A stretch of 64,000 nt of DNA from Hansfordia pulvinata (lineage: Eukaryota; Ascomycota; Sordariomycetes; Xylariales): positions 3,348,001 through 3,412,000 of the forward strand of contig BJKQ01000002.1 of NCBI GenBank assembly GCA_006538405.1, given 5' to 3'. The stretch's first letter is position 1; every line of letters starts with the position of its first letter. The notes under the pieces were generated by a model that was not told where the DNA came from, did no database searches, and saw nothing but the letters and a program-made list of their open reading frames with translations. Shown here piece by piece: positions 1 to 12,091 of the stretch. The position numbers and the translations under genes are program-made.

Positions 1-3
1 CAT

Positions 4-62
4 GTACTTAGGTGGCCTAAGTACTCGGGCCTCTTACCACGAATCTACGAGTTTTCGTGGTA
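4..62. repeat. Two back-to-back perfect hairpins
   Basis: GTACTTAGG at 4-12 pairs with CCTAAGTAC at 16-24 across a 3-nt loop. TACCACGAA at 35-43 pairs with TTCGTGGTA at 54-62 across a 10-nt loop. Both stems are 9 bp and perfect. Function is unknown. They could be ends of a short element cut by the window edge. Confidence 0.8.
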
Positions 63-821
63 TCATGTGGGCGTTGGGTCGCGCACGCATTTAGGTCTTG
101 TGGTACCCATACTCGTCTGGTGTACCTACCCGTGGAACTCGCGCGTGGGCTCACCATACGGGTGCCCCTCCCAGTGCTCCCCACGGTCCGTCTCTACCAA
201 AGGTGCCTCCAATGGTAGGTACCTACCTAGGTAGATACAGGGCTCTTCTCGAGACTTGATGGCTTCCCGCATGTCTCGACAGTCTACCTCTACATCTCTG
301 TAAGGTGAGGTGAAGTACCCGCCAGAGCATGTGGGCAGGAAGTACTTGATGGCGGGTGCAGAGCGGGATGGCGATTCATCCCATGTCAGTGGCCCGTCCA
401 TCACAGGAACGTCTTTTCTTGCAAACAGCGAGGGACAGGGCCAGGGCCAACCAAGAGTGCCTGTCTTTTGCCGCCTTTTTTTGTCTCGGGTGAGGTGAGG
501 CGAAGGGAGGGCGGTAGCCACCTCGCTGGCCGCCCGAGTTGCCAGGTTTGTCTCTTGGCCGGGGCGAGACAGCCCCGCTGTGAGCTGTACGAGTGCCCGT
601 ACGTGCATCCATGTACTGCCTCCCTAAAGTACATCCATACCTGCCGCCCAACGATAACGGGACTGGTGGATGGGAAAAAGGCGGAGGAGGAGGAGAAGCG
701 CATGCAGCTCACACGTTGAGGGTGGGGGTGGAGGGGCCAGCAGCATTTGACTGGAGCACCTGACGAGACGTCAACTATGTACGGCAACGACGGATGAGAT
801 GACATGCATTGTCCATGCTTG

Positions 822-893
822 TGTGCTTGTGCTTGTGCTTGTGCTTGTGCTTGTGCTTGTTCTTGTGCTTGTTCTTGTGCTTGTGCTTGTGCA
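822..893. repeat. TTGTGC hexanucleotide microsatellite
   Basis: About eleven tandem copies of a TTGTGC-type unit, with a few TTGTTC variants. It keeps all forward frames open and so creates spurious Cys/Leu-rich open frames. Confidence 0.9.
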
Positions 894-1058
894 GGCAGTT
901 CAATGGTCTGTCCAGAGGGGGCTCTCATCACTCTCCACTCTTCCAAGTACAGTACTCATGTCGTACGTGTCTGTGCCTGCCCGCTCTTTGGGGGATGCGT
1001 CTGGCGGGATGTGACGGCCGTGTTCTGTCCACTCATCATCATCACCCGAATGCCACGA

Positions 1059-1092
1059 TGGTGGTGGTGGTGGTGGTGGTGGTGGTGGTGGT
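1059..1092. repeat. TGG trinucleotide microsatellite
   Basis: Eleven uninterrupted TGG units in non-coding DNA. Polymorphic length is expected. Confidence 0.9.
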
Positions 1093-1255
1093 CAGACCGG
1101 CATTTTCAGGGTCCCTTAAACAATGATGGCCGATGATTCACGAGGTGATGATGGACACACCTCGGCGGACGGGTGCCTGTCGGTGGCTGTCGTCACATGC
1201 GAGACTTGGGATGTTGACTCTGGGCTTATCAGGGACCGACACCGACCCCCAACGG

Positions 1256-1275
1256 CACACACACACACACACACA
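1256..1275. repeat. CA dinucleotide microsatellite
   Basis: Ten CA units in intergenic DNA, followed by a degenerate CAGAGAGACA-type tract to about 1340. Confidence 0.85.
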
Positions 1276-4152
1276 TACAAGTCAACAACAGACAGCCCCA
1301 GAGACACACAGCCAGAGAGACACACAGCCAGAGAGACAGGCAGACAGGCCGCAGGCAGACAGATGCCGCCCTGTCTCTGATCTTCCCAGTCGACATTTGG
1401 GGGTGGCGACGGATCCGGCATCTCCCTATCAAAAAGAACAGAGGGGGAAAGGGCCAGCCCAGAGTTGGTCACCAGGCCAGGCACGCGAGCTCGGCCGCGG
1501 GCCATCCCCCGCGCAGATGTCTTGACCGTGCCGCACCCACTAACAAACCACAACATCACGATCGTGAACACCGGCCAACGAGTACCCCTCCTTCTGCGAG
1601 TAATTACTGTGTTAGACCCTTGGCTTTCAGTCTTGGCCTTGGCTATACGGGCAGGGTACATTCGATGTCGTACTTAAGGTACCTAGGTATGCGTGCAAGT
1701 ATACTTAAGCACAAGTATAACCTCGCCGTTTATGCTTCATGCGAGCACCCCGCCTGCCTGCCTACTCGTGCGTGAGAGAGAGAGAGAGAAGAGAAGAGAA
1801 CCCACCACCGCAACGGGGGCTATACTGCGAGTAGCAACTGGGCCGAGTCGTCCCTGGCTAATGCACCTCCTGTGGCATGTACATTGAATAGTGGCGAGCC
1901 CAGCGCCCACTCCGTCTCCTCCTGGCCTTCATGTTGCTCGCCTTGGCTTGGGGCAATCGATGCGTGGAGGTGGCACCGCCGGCAGTCCCCCCCTGTCGGT
2001 AAAAGAGAATCCGCTATTTGATACCGTATGCACTGGCGGTGAAGACAACGAGTAGGTACTCGTAGGCCCAGCCCCGGCCCAGCCACCAGCCACCACCCTT
2101 CGCGGTCTCTGGCCGCCGCCGCCATCATCGTCGGTCGGGTCTCCTATGGGGCGCGCCCCGTTCCCCCACAAGGCGCAGCCCACGGTGTGTCATCAGGCAA
2201 GGCAAGCCACGCAACGCACCAGAATGACCGACTGACTGGCTGACTGGCTGACGAGAGGGTGTTTGCGTGTCACTCGCGGAGAGCCAATCGAAGCACGTTC
2301 CTTGACTTGCGCTCGCTTTCCCTGAATCGTTGCTTTTTCTTTTCCTTCTTCTTCTTTTTTCTTTCTTTGCTCTCCATCTTCGTGTCTTCTTACGTGGCGG
2401 GGGATCTGGATGCCTGCCGGGACCACTACAACGAGTACTCGTCCGCGTACTCGTCCCTACGAGAAAGAGGGTCTTTCGCTTAAAAGCAGACCCAGCAATG
2501 GCCACACGGTGAAGTGATACTCGTAACTGCTTAATAATAAGAGGCTGGAGAGGAGGGCAGAGGGCAAGATTGTGAGGCCGCCGCTGAATACCTTACCTTA
2601 CCTCTTGCGAGTAATCATGTCCACCCCCCCGCCTGCCTGTCTGCCATCGGATACGAAACGAAACAACCCACAACACCCAGGCCACCACACGAACCCCGGG
2701 AACGGCCCTTGGTCGTGAGCCTCGGGGCCCCGCCAAGGGCGTTGCGTACGAGTACGCCTACGTGCACTGCGAGTACACTTGCCAAGGAGAGTAGGAGATG
2801 GATACTCGTGCACGCGGCGTCCTCACCGTTCCACACCGCGAGGGCGAGAGCCTCCGGCCCTCAACAGGGGCCTCTCGGTACGGTAATTGATGTATGAGTC
2901 CGAGTACACATGGGGCGACGGCGGCGCACCGTGTCGGCCTTGCGTGTGGGTGCCCAAGTAGGTCTACTCGTACCACCACAGACAGCCCTTCTGACCCCGG
3001 TGCGAGAGGAAATCACGAGAGGAGCGGGCCCGAAGCGGTACGCAAAAGTGGGATTGATACTCGTACGATACTGCCGGTCCCCGTGCCGTCGCCCGGTCTG
3101 CGCTTTGCGAGGACACCGTTCGGTATCGGTGGTTAGATGGTTGGGCGGCGGCTCTCTCTTCTCCTCCGGCTCCGGAAGGGGCCCGGCGACGGCCGCGGCC
3201 CACTCACTGCCCCTCTTCCCGATCCGGATCCCGGACCCGAAAACCATCCCCGGCTGTGCAGCGGGAGGGCCCCGTTTTCTCGGACACAACGCCGCGCCTC
3301 GCTTGGCGTCAACGGGGCGACAGGGCAATCGTACACGGCTGTTAGCCCTCGAATCTTGCGTGCCTCGTGATACGGTGGGATGGACCAGTGCCAGAACCAG
3401 AACTAGAACACCATCTCATGTCGCGGGAGGGATTCATCCGCCGTGGGGGGGGGGGGAAGGCGGCAGTGATTCCAGAACAATGCAAATGCAGGGAAGGAAA
3501 AAGGGGAGGCGACGGCGGCTGTCGGGTGTTTGATTAGGACCTGCGCGTGAGAGGAATCCTGGCAGTCATTCAAGGTCCTGCAGTGACGGACGTGGCGTCG
3601 GGAATGGTGGCCTCTACATAGGTAGGCAGATAGGATCACGGGGAAGAGGGAGGGTTTGGTCATTTGATCAGGCAGGCAGGCAGGCAGGCAGTCAGACAGT
3701 CAGTACACTGATGGACACGTAGATACTCGTAGACGGTCTACGGATCATGGTGGCAAAGGATGCAAATGAGGCCATCTGCCTCGCTTGCTTATTACACGAC
3801 CTCGTCACCAAGTCAGCCAGCCAGTAAACAGGAGGACAGGTCTGGACCCGGCCGGTGGTGGCGGCAGAGGAATCCCGAGAACCCGCGGGCTTGGGAGGTC
3901 AGTACGAGTACCTATGTATGAATGTCTTCATTCTCGATGGTCTGCGTGCCGCGCGATCGACACGCCCATCTCCATCTCCCGCCCTTTCCCCCGCCGGTAA
4001 GCCGTAGATCCATGGCGCCCGGCTGTCCCTGGCACCGTCTGGCTGAAGGGGGCCGGCGGGAGGCGCGCCCGGCCGGGCGATCTCGGGGCGTCTCGGAGTG
4101 CCAGCTTCTCGGGCTCGCAGCCGGCCAGACAGCGCCTATCCCGGACGAGAAT

Positions 4153-4177
4153 GAAAGAAAGAAAGAAAGAAAGAAAC
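4153..4177. repeat. GAAA tetranucleotide repeat
   Basis: About six tandem GAAA units in an intergenic purine tract. Confidence 0.85.
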
Positions 4178-4764
4178 AACGAAATGAAGACGAGACGACG
4201 ACGAGACGGCGGCGGCGGCGGTGGCGGAGAAGGAATCCCTCCTGATCCCCGACAGCGCAAAGATCACGAGTATCCCGTAATAAAGGCAATCTCGGGACAG
4301 GATACAGGATGAATGAAATGCTTCTAGCGAGATTCCGTAGGGCTGCCCGGGGAAGGGGGGCTCGTGGGAAATTGTTGCCCCCGCTGAGTTGGGATGCCCA
4401 TCTCGGGATGAATTAATAGTTGATAATTAATAACTCATACCTGAAGGAATTTGGGGTACGGTAGCACCTGAGGTGATGAGTGAGGTACCTGACACCCTTT
4501 TGCCGAGGCGACGGTGTACCTACGAGTACCGAATTCGGTGGTTTGTCTCGCTCCTACGAGTTCACAATCGCACCCCACAAACCACACACACGCACGCACA
4601 CACACACCACATTCACACCACATTCACCAGGGCCCGAAACATCGTCGCCACCGACCCGCGCCCTTGACAGCGCGCATCCCTCGCCCGCCTCTGACGACCC
4701 GCCGGCCGACCACCTGACTGCCGAACCCCCTCTCTCCGGAGCCGCCGCCGCCGCCGCCGCCGCC

Positions 4765-4838
4765 ATGTCGGCCATCCCTCGACGCGTCGCCGCGCGCCCC
4801 TCGCTGGCCCCGCGCTTCGTCTGCGCCGCCTGCCGCTC

Positions 4839-4884
<46 letters not shown>

Positions 4885-5062
4885 CGCCGCCTCCTCTCCA
4901 CGCAGCCCTCGCCTCCCGCCCCGCCGCCCGCCGGCTACGCCCGCCTGACCTCGCGCCGCCTCATCTCCATCGCCGGCGTCGACGCCCCGCGCTTCCTCCA
5001 GGGCGTCATCACGGCCAACCTGACGCGCGACCTGCAGGAGCTGCAGCAGCAACAGACCCAAG

Positions 5063-5099
<37 letters not shown>

Positions 5100-6207
5100 T
5101 TCCGCCCCCGCCTCGGCCCCCGGGACGCCCTCTACGCCGGCTTCCTGACCGCCACCGGCCGCGTCCTGCACGACGTCTTCATCTACCCGGACACCCTGGG
5201 CTTCGCCGACGCCGCCGCCGCCCCTCCTCCTCCTCCTCCCCCGACCAGTCCCACCGCCTGCTGATCGAGGTCGACGCCGACCACGCCGACAACCTCTGCC
5301 GCCACCTGCGCCGCTTCCGCCTGCGCTCCAAGTTCCAGGTCCGCGTCCTCGCCGACGACGAGGCCACCGCCTGGCACGTCTGGGACGACGACGACGCGCA
5401 CGGCGCCGCCAATGCGACGACCCTCGCGCTTCCCCTCGCGCTCCCCGCCGCCGCCGACACCCTGGTCGCCCGCGACGCCCGCGCCCCGGGCATGGGCCAC
5501 CGCGTGCTGCGGCGGGGCGACGCGGCCCCGCCTCCCGCTGTGCTGGACAGCCTGCTGTCCTCCTCCTCCTCTCACGCCGCGGTCGCCGTCGACGACGACG
5601 CGTACCGCATCCGCCGGTACCTTCTAGGCGTGCCCGAGGGCCAGGCCGAGGTGCCCCGCGAGGCGGCGCTGCCCTTCGAGGCCAACATGGACGCCATGGG
5701 CGCCGTCGACTTCCGCAAGGGCTGCTACGTGGGGCAGGAGCTGACCATCCGCACCAAGCACCGCGGCGTCGTGCGCAAGAGGGCCCTGCCCGTTGTGCTC
5801 CTGCCGTCGTCGCCGCCGTCTCAGCAGCAGGACTCGACGACGGCCGCGGCGGCGGCGGCAGTGTACGACCCCTCGCCGCCGTCCGAGGTCGGCCTGCCCC
5901 TCGCGGCCCAGGACATACCCGCGGGCGCCCCGATCGGGCGCGAGGGCGGAGGCGGAAGACCGACGGGCCGCTGGCTGCGCGGCGTCGGCAACGTCGGGCT
6001 GGCCACGTGCCGCCTGCAGCCCATGACGGGCCTCGAGCTGCCTGGCGGCGGGGACGAGCAGGGCAGCAGCAAGCCCTACGACCCCGCGGCCGACCGCTTC
6101 GTCGTGCGCCTGGAGGGCGCCCCGGCTGACTCCTCCCCCCCCGGGTTCAGGCCTTCGTGCCCGAGTGGCTGCGCCGCAGGCTGACGGAGCCCGGCGCCGG
6201 CCATTGA
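4765..6207 (+). CDS. CAF17: Mitochondrial CAF17/IBA57-like Fe-S assembly protein (three frame breaks)
   Basis: Folate-dependent IBA57/CAF17 proteins (GcvT/YgfZ fold) help assemble 4Fe-4S clusters for aconitase and radical-SAM enzymes in the mitochondrial matrix. The ATG at 4765 opens an Arg/Ser/Ala-rich presequence. It is followed by a Gly-Ser repeat, then the first family segment, which reads ISIAGVDAPRFLQGVITANL. The diagnostic YgfZ signature KGCYVGQE is present near 5720, and the end reads AFVPEWLRR before TGA at 6205. The protein would be about 480 residues. The frame changes three times, each by one missing base: between about 5040 and 5121 (CAG/C-rich tract), between about 5208 and 5245 (CTCCTC tract), and at the C8 run 6135-6142. 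The three losses together return to the starting frame. No GT donor exists near the first two breaks, so introns do not explain them. Family identity is secure. Whether the breaks are real is not. Confidence 0.85.
5064..5098 (+). repeat. CAG repeat inside CAF17
   Basis: About eleven CAG units, read as a Ser run in the presumed frame. The tract lies next to the first frame break of the CAF17-like gene. Confidence 0.8.
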
Positions 6208-7275
6208 GGAGCTGCGCGCGTTAGATGAGCTGGAGGAAAGCGGGAGAGGGGGCAATGACGGTGTGTAAGTCAGTACCTGGGCAGTGGTCCTGCTGGGGAC
6301 CAGCACGCGGCCGACAGCGCAAGGTGTCGCGAGTGCTGGAGTGAGGAGCCCCCAAGGTCATGGGAGAGAGGGAGTGCTTCCCTCGGGGCTCTCAGTGTAT
6401 ACCTGTACGATATAACGCCCGGAAGCTGCGTGGTCGCAGACGTGGCCCGCGCAGGGGGCGAACGAGTCATAGATGCAGAGTCGAGAGAGCATGCTGTGGC
6501 TCGTTTTGTAAATATCACAAAGTGTGGCATCATCCTGAGCGGGTGCGTCGAAACGTGGCGATGCGAGCTCCTCCGACTTTCGGTGCTGATACAAAGATCG
6601 TCGTCAAGATCGGGGAGCGCGTGCGAACAGCATGGAGCGCCTCATACCCAGACACAGCCCTTTCTAAGGGGGCAAAGAAGTTCACCTACATCATTACCAC
6701 ATCGCTCGTTCCATCGCTGCACAACACCGGGAGGAGATCGGACGAAATAGGGCCCATGGCTGAGCAGACATCCTGGCCTGACGTGGCCTATCTGAGTGCC
6801 GCCCAGAGCACAATTCGGCGAGGAGACAAACTCAGCTGCTGCCCTTTTTCGTCTCGCACCAGCGGTCCACCCAGTCGAATTGCTCGTCATTGAAAGACCT
6901 CCCCCCGCTGACGAGAAATTGACAGGTTAAGGCAGCGTCTTTTGCCTGATCGCCAAATCGGCCCAGGTGCCTCCGTAATTCTGCTAGGTCGTGTTGGGTT
7001 CACGCGGAGCGCTCCCCGTCTCGTCATCATTGTCACGTCTCCCTGCCCGACGCACGCGCTCTTGCAATACGGGGGTCTATGGAGGCCGGAGGCCGGCAGG
7101 AGAAGAGTATGAAGAATGCAATGGTCTTATATATAGCAGGTCTAAGTGATACACAGAGGAGGGCTGGAGCGATGCCAGTGCTTTGTGGGATATGTACACC
7201 GCTTGTTAAGAACCCTGTAGGAAAGAAGGAAAAAAAGAAAAATGCACCAAGATGCTCCCGGGCTTTGGGCTGAGG
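6208..7275. other. Intergenic region, no gene seen
   Basis: One forward frame of 177 codons (6360-6893) is open, but it has no recognisable domain, signal or intron pattern. I treat it as chance. A TATATATA-like stretch near 7125 is the only notable element. Confidence 0.55.
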
Positions 7276-7728
7276 CTAGCCGGACGAGGAAGAGCCGTTG
7301 TCGGGCTGGGAGGAGGAAGAGCCGTTGTCGGGCTGAGAGGAGGAGGAGCCGTTGTCAGAGTCCGAGGAGCTGTTGTCCTGCCTCTTGGAGGGGGGCCGGG
7401 CGCCCTCGCCGGGCGAGCAGGCCGCGGAGACCTCGCAGGGGTCGTCGCGGCGGCGGGGCTGGGGTTGAGGCTGGTCGTTGCCGTTGTCGACGGGCTTGGG
7501 CTGGTCGGAGGAGCCGTTGTTGTTGACGGGGGCCGGGGCGTCGTCACGGCGTCGAGGCTGGGGTTGGGGCTGGTCGTTGCCGCCGTTGTCGACGGGCTGG
7601 GGCTGGTCGGAGGAGCCGTTGTTGTTGACGGGGGCCGGAGCGCTGTCGGACTGGCGCGCGGCGTGCTGGAGGGGCGCGGCGGCGGCGAGGCCGGCGAGGG
7701 CGAGGGCCAGGAGGGCTTGGGCGCGCAT
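7276..7728 (-). CDS. Small secreted repeat protein with Kex2-type sites
   Basis: A 150-residue intronless open frame starting at ATG 7728. Residues 1-18 form a clear signal peptide (Ala/Leu-rich, ending AAAA). The mature part is low complexity. An APAPVNNNGSSDQP unit plus a DNG-DQPQPQP unit occurs twice, and each copy ends in RRRDD (RRR at about 59-61 and 92-94). A KR site follows at 115-116. After it comes a tail of three QPDNGSSSS-like copies. There are only two cysteines (98 and 104). Repeats ending at basic pairs are the hallmark of Kex2-processed repeat proteins in fungi, including some peptide precursors. Here the units are hydrophilic and Asn/Ser/Pro-rich, so a cell-wall or surface role is equally possible. 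I do not recognise a family. Confidence 0.7.
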   Translation of the reverse strand: MRAQALLALALAGLAAAAPLQHAARQSDSAPAPVNNNGSSDQPQPVDNGGNDQPQPQPRRRDDAPAPVNNNGSSDQPKPVDNGNDQPQPQPRRRDDPCEVSAACSPGEGARPPSKRQDNSSSDSDNGSSSSQPDNGSSSSQPDNGSSSSG

Positions 7729-10065
7729 TGTTATTTATTTGAATTTGAGGTGGGGTGTGCTTCGAAAGAAAAGGTGTGTATGATGGATGTTGGGGTGGTG
7801 ATGAGCTCGAGATGTGAGAAGACTTGTGATTATGGGGATCCCCCTCGAAGGCGAGCCTTGACTTGCTTTTAAATATCCATGACTGCGCTCTGCCTATCAG
7901 TCACCACCACCATCGCCATTATCAGGGTCGAGGATCGACCGCGCGGGCGGGGATGCTGTTAGACCACGGCGGGTCCTGCGCATCCTTGGGCCGCAGCCGC
8001 AGATCGCAGTGCAGAGTGTGCTACTCGTCCTCTGCACCCGGCTCGGGGCTGGCGAGCGTTTCTACGAGTATACAGATTTACGTGAGGACTCGTGCGAATT
8101 TGCGGGCAGGATACATGGATCCGGGATCCGGGCGAGAAGAGAGAGAGAGAGAGAGAGATGCTTGGGGCTCTCCAACGTCTTGGCGAGCGGCCGATGGAAG
8201 GGCGAGCTGAGGGAGATCGTGGGTTGGAGACCCCTGGATCCCCGCCCAGGACACGAGCTACTGGAAGCTTGCGTAGTTACCCCCTGCCGAAGGAGAGCAG
8301 GTCTGTCGACTATATCCATCCTGCGGGGACAATGGGAGCCACGAGCCCGGCCCACTCGCGTTCAGCTGGTCGCGTTTTCGGGGGCAGGTCTGCATGTAGG
8401 GAACGCACTACTGCAGGGTCCGGGAGCCAAGATGATGATGATGATGACTGTGATGCATGGAGGGACGTACGAGCAAGGGAAACGGGTTATACTCGTGGAG
8501 GTCATTGCATAGTCCAAAAATAGAAGCACGCCGTGGTGGAGTGGTTTGTCGAGCGATTTCTCGCAAGTGAATCTGACCTCACGTGGTTGCCATGCTCTCG
8601 CTTCATTCACGCACTGCCGAGTCTTTCTTCCCATCTTCCAAGTCTGTGTGCCAGTGTCCTCTTGCGAAGCCAGCGGCCAGTCTCATCGTGCAATCAATGG
8701 CCTGGATACCATCTCTCGGTGGTGCGTGATATCCAACACCTGATGTACCGTATTCCATCTCAGCGTCTTGGGTCTCTGTAGCGTCGCCTGCACTGTTTGA
8801 AGCGCCCACTGTCGCCGTCGCTGCCACCAGCGCGCGCTTCCATGCTGCAAGTCTTTCTTCTGGGCGATGATCAGGCTTGGACGCGCGAACAACCAAAGCG
8901 GGTGGTCGCGGGATGATGACCACTGGACAACGTCTCCAGGACATGAACGACATGAAGATATCCCTTCGCCACGGACACGCTTCCCTTGACATGCTGATAC
9001 CAGCTTAAGAGGTGGAAGCATCCTGAATTGATGTAGGTACATTTTCAATGCTGATCACGTAGGTACTCGTGCGAAGTCGCTCAGCAGCGGCAGGCACGTT
9101 TCAGATAATCGAAACGATGATCAAAGAAGGTCAAAACGGTCCGGAGGTACCCGCAACATCTATCTACCTGCACCGTTCTCCAAAGGGTTGGCTGGATCTC
9201 CTTGTCCCCTCCGTTATGAACCGAGACGCGCCACACACTGCGGAGCCTTAGACGGTTCATCGTGCAATTAGATGTACCCTACGCGGTACCTATACCGTGT
9301 GGAAGGTGCAACCGTGAGATGGGGGGGATTGATGAGGAGGTGCCGACTGAGGTCCGCCCGAGGTGCGACTAGAAAACTCTCGATCCCGTCTACCTCATCA
9401 TCATTGCTCGAAGGCAGCCGTTCGCATCCGCCGCTTACACACATACCGATAAAAAGGGCGACAGAAGAAGATGGAGGGCCTTTCGAGACTGGAAGAGGAC
9501 GTGCGTCCATGCGGCCGGCTGCCTCCGGCCAATCACCACTGACCATGCTCTCGAACCGCAGTTGCATAGCCCGTCGAAATATGGACAGAACAGACATGTG
9601 CAGTCATTTCTACTATCGACATGGGAAAAGGCACCTGGGATATCTGATCGTAAGTAACATAACCTCCATTGAGGTGTTTCAACCGCGAATGGCCTGCTCT
9701 GACCCAGTGCGTCTCGAGGACAGGAATCAAAATGAGGCTCCCAGCGGGCCGGCCAGATCTGCACTGCAACCATCACCACGTCCCAGCCTGTGGATGAGGC
9801 CACCAATCACGTCGACAGCGCCCTACAGGCACTGCCACTCCGGTTAGGAGAGATGAGCAACCCCTGCGCCGCCCTTCGCCCGCTCGCTCGCCGGTATGAA
9901 GGACGGCGTCCTCATCGGCCCATAAAGACCCAGCTTCTTGGCCTCACAATACAGATCTGCCCTCCATACCTTCTCAATCTGAGCCATACCCAGTATCGAA
10001 CAAGCTCCATCGCCCCGTGCGGTTCCGGTTCCAAAGACAAGTCTGCTGCTGCTGACGAGCGCAAC
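7729..10065. other. Intergenic region, no gene seen
   Basis: Holds a GA tract near 8140-8158 and a GATGAT tract near 8432. A minus-strand 129-codon frame (8603-8992) shows no domain or splice pattern. The 3' part is the promoter of the HET gene. An in-frame ATG at 9790 exists, but residues between it and 10066 do not resemble the family. Confidence 0.5.
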
Positions 10066-12091
10066 ATGGAGTACCCCCCTCTATGCCGGGAGCTGCAAGA
10101 GATCCGACTCTTGACACTGATCCCATGCTCTGACCCCAACGACAAGATCCCCAGATGCCGGCTGAGAACCGTGTCTCTCTGCCACAAACCAGAGTACACG
10201 GCCCTGTCGTACGCATGGGGCAGCCCGCCTTCGAATCGCGTCCTGGTCGTCGAGGGCGCCATGGTCAAGACTCGCCAAAACCTCTACGACGCCTTGATGG
10301 CGCTCCGAACTGCCCTAGTTCCTATCACACTCTGGATCGACTTCCTATGCATCAATCAGGACGACGACCGCGAGAAAAGCTGGCAAGTGGCCCTCATGGG
10401 CAGCATCTACTTCCAAGCGAGGGAGGTGCTGGTGTGGCTGGGGCCCGCAGAGCGCGACAGCGACACCGCCATGACGTTGCTCGACAGCCTAGGCGAGAAA
10501 GCCGAGATGTGCCAGGTACCACCATATACTCGCTTGGCCGAAGAATTTTGGCAATATGTCGCCGAAATAGCCGAAGACCCGAATTCGCCTCTCGACCCAT
10601 CGTCCAGGTCCATTCAAACAAGGGAAAGATACCCGCATCCTTTCCCCTCTCTTAGTCGACTCGATCAGCTAGAAAGCATTTCGAAGTGTGTCCGGAGCTG
10701 GTTCGGCCCGACCGATCGACTCGCCCTGAAATCGATCAAATTTTTGCTGAGCCGGACTTGGTGGGGGGGGCTGGGTATTACAGGAAATCACCCTCGCAAG
10801 AAAAGCCACTCTGCAGTGCGGCCCAAGACGGATCCCCAAGAGCCGCATGTCCGCTGCTCTGGATGCATTGCTCGGTATTCGCGGCGCACTGAGGCTCAAT
10901 AACCACCTGGTGGCGTTTGTACGGGCCAGCGATCCAGACTGGTTTATGTCGAGCTTCTTTTTCCGGCCAATGACCATGATGTTGGGCACTAGAAGACATG
11001 GCGGTGTCGCCGTTCATACACTGATGTCTCTGCTTCATATGACATGCAACGGTAATTTCAATGACCACTTTGGTCCCCTTCACCTCGAGTTCACGAACCC
11101 TCTCGACCACGTTTATGCGCTCCTGGGGTTGGCCTCGGACAGAGAGGCTTTTGAGCAGGCAGGAGTCTTCCCAGACTACTCCAAGACCTGTCAGCAACTT
11201 TACACCCTGACGACAACGGTCTTGATCCAGCAGGGGAATCTGTCTTTGCTCTCGAAGGTCCAATATCCAAAGTCTATCAAGGGCCTCCCATCATGGGTCC
11301 CCGACTGGTCAAAGCCGTTCTATCCACCACTGCAGGTCCTGAAAGACGACCACATTCATTTCGAGCCGGAATTCGGGGCCTCGAATGGGACAAAACAGCC
11401 AGGTACCGCTGTGGGGGTAGGGGCGCTGTCCTCGACGCTGAGCCTGGAAGGGCACATACACGACACAATTCTCTCCACCGCAACGTACCCTGGGAGGACC
11501 ACGCTTTCGGCCGTTCCGCTGCCCGAAACCTGCAGCTGGCCTCGAACATGGCTTCTGGGTATACTTATCATGTCCTACCAGGCGCGGAGCTCGTTCCCAT
11601 CGTTTTCCGAACGCCTGCGAGTAGCCACACGGGTCGCAGTAGGCGGAACTGCATTCTTCCAGGAGATGCGTCTGTCGCGAGTAAACGACTCACTCTCTCC
11701 GGAAGCTGCAGGCATGCTGAAAGAAATCCTCGACAACAGTCGTATCGCGGAACCTCGACTCATCCGCGAGGCCCGGAAGTTTCTTCGGAGTCTACATGCC
11801 GAGAGAGTAGTCCGAGCCACACGAGGTTCCTGGCTTCTGAGGAACCAGATAAACGGGAGGTCTCTAGGCCGGATACCCTTCATCACAGAGAAGGGTTATC
11901 TGGGTCTGGCCAGCGCCAACGTCGCGGCAGGCGACGTTGTCTGCGTCATTAGCGGGGCACAGATGCCGTACGTGATCCGTCCAAGGGCTTTTGGGGATGG
12001 CTTTGAGCTCCAGAGCGAAGCATATGTCGATGGCATTATGGACGGGGAGGCTGTGATCAATGGCAATCCTACTCGGATAAGACTTGTCTAG
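10066..12091 (+). CDS. HET-domain (heterokaryon incompatibility) protein, one frame break
   Basis: HET-domain proteins trigger programmed cell death after fusion of genetically different hyphae, and some act as NLR-like immune partners. The chosen start (ATG 10066) is followed by EIRLLTLIPC and CRLRTVSL, where family members usually begin. Core HET blocks are visible: YTALSYAWG, then ITLWIDFLCINQDD, then a VLVWLGP-type block. After the frame break come WVLQEITLARKATLQCGP and NPLDHVYALLGLASD. The C-terminal part ends with YLGLASANVAAGDVVCVISG and YVDGIMDGEAV, the usual C-terminal module of this group. The total is about 675 residues. The frame changes at the G8 run 10763-10770, inside the RTWW...WVLQE block. 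Family spacing suggests two missing bases, although one extra G would also restore the frame. No intron borders fit. Either a sequence error or an inactive allele is possible. The latter is common for het genes. Confidence 0.85.

Larger units (their letters stand above)
1..4764. other. Gene-poor, repeat-rich intergenic region
   Basis: I see no coding region I can support. The open frames here are short, lack ATG-plus-intron structure, and several are translations of microsatellites. The stretch holds two adjacent perfect hairpins at the left edge, TTGTGC, TGG, CA and GAAA repeats, and many copies of the short motifs TAGGTACCTA and TACGAGTA/TACTCGTA. The last few hundred bases must contain the promoter of the CAF17-like gene that starts at 4765. 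Confidence 0.6.

Noticed and set aside
401..946. Gln/Ala-rich and Cys/Leu-rich frames near 0.8 kb
   Set aside because: They are translations of the TTGTGC microsatellite.
4765..6207. Explaining the CAF17 frame changes by introns
   Set aside because: There is no GT near the first two breaks and the joined residues match the family without gaps.
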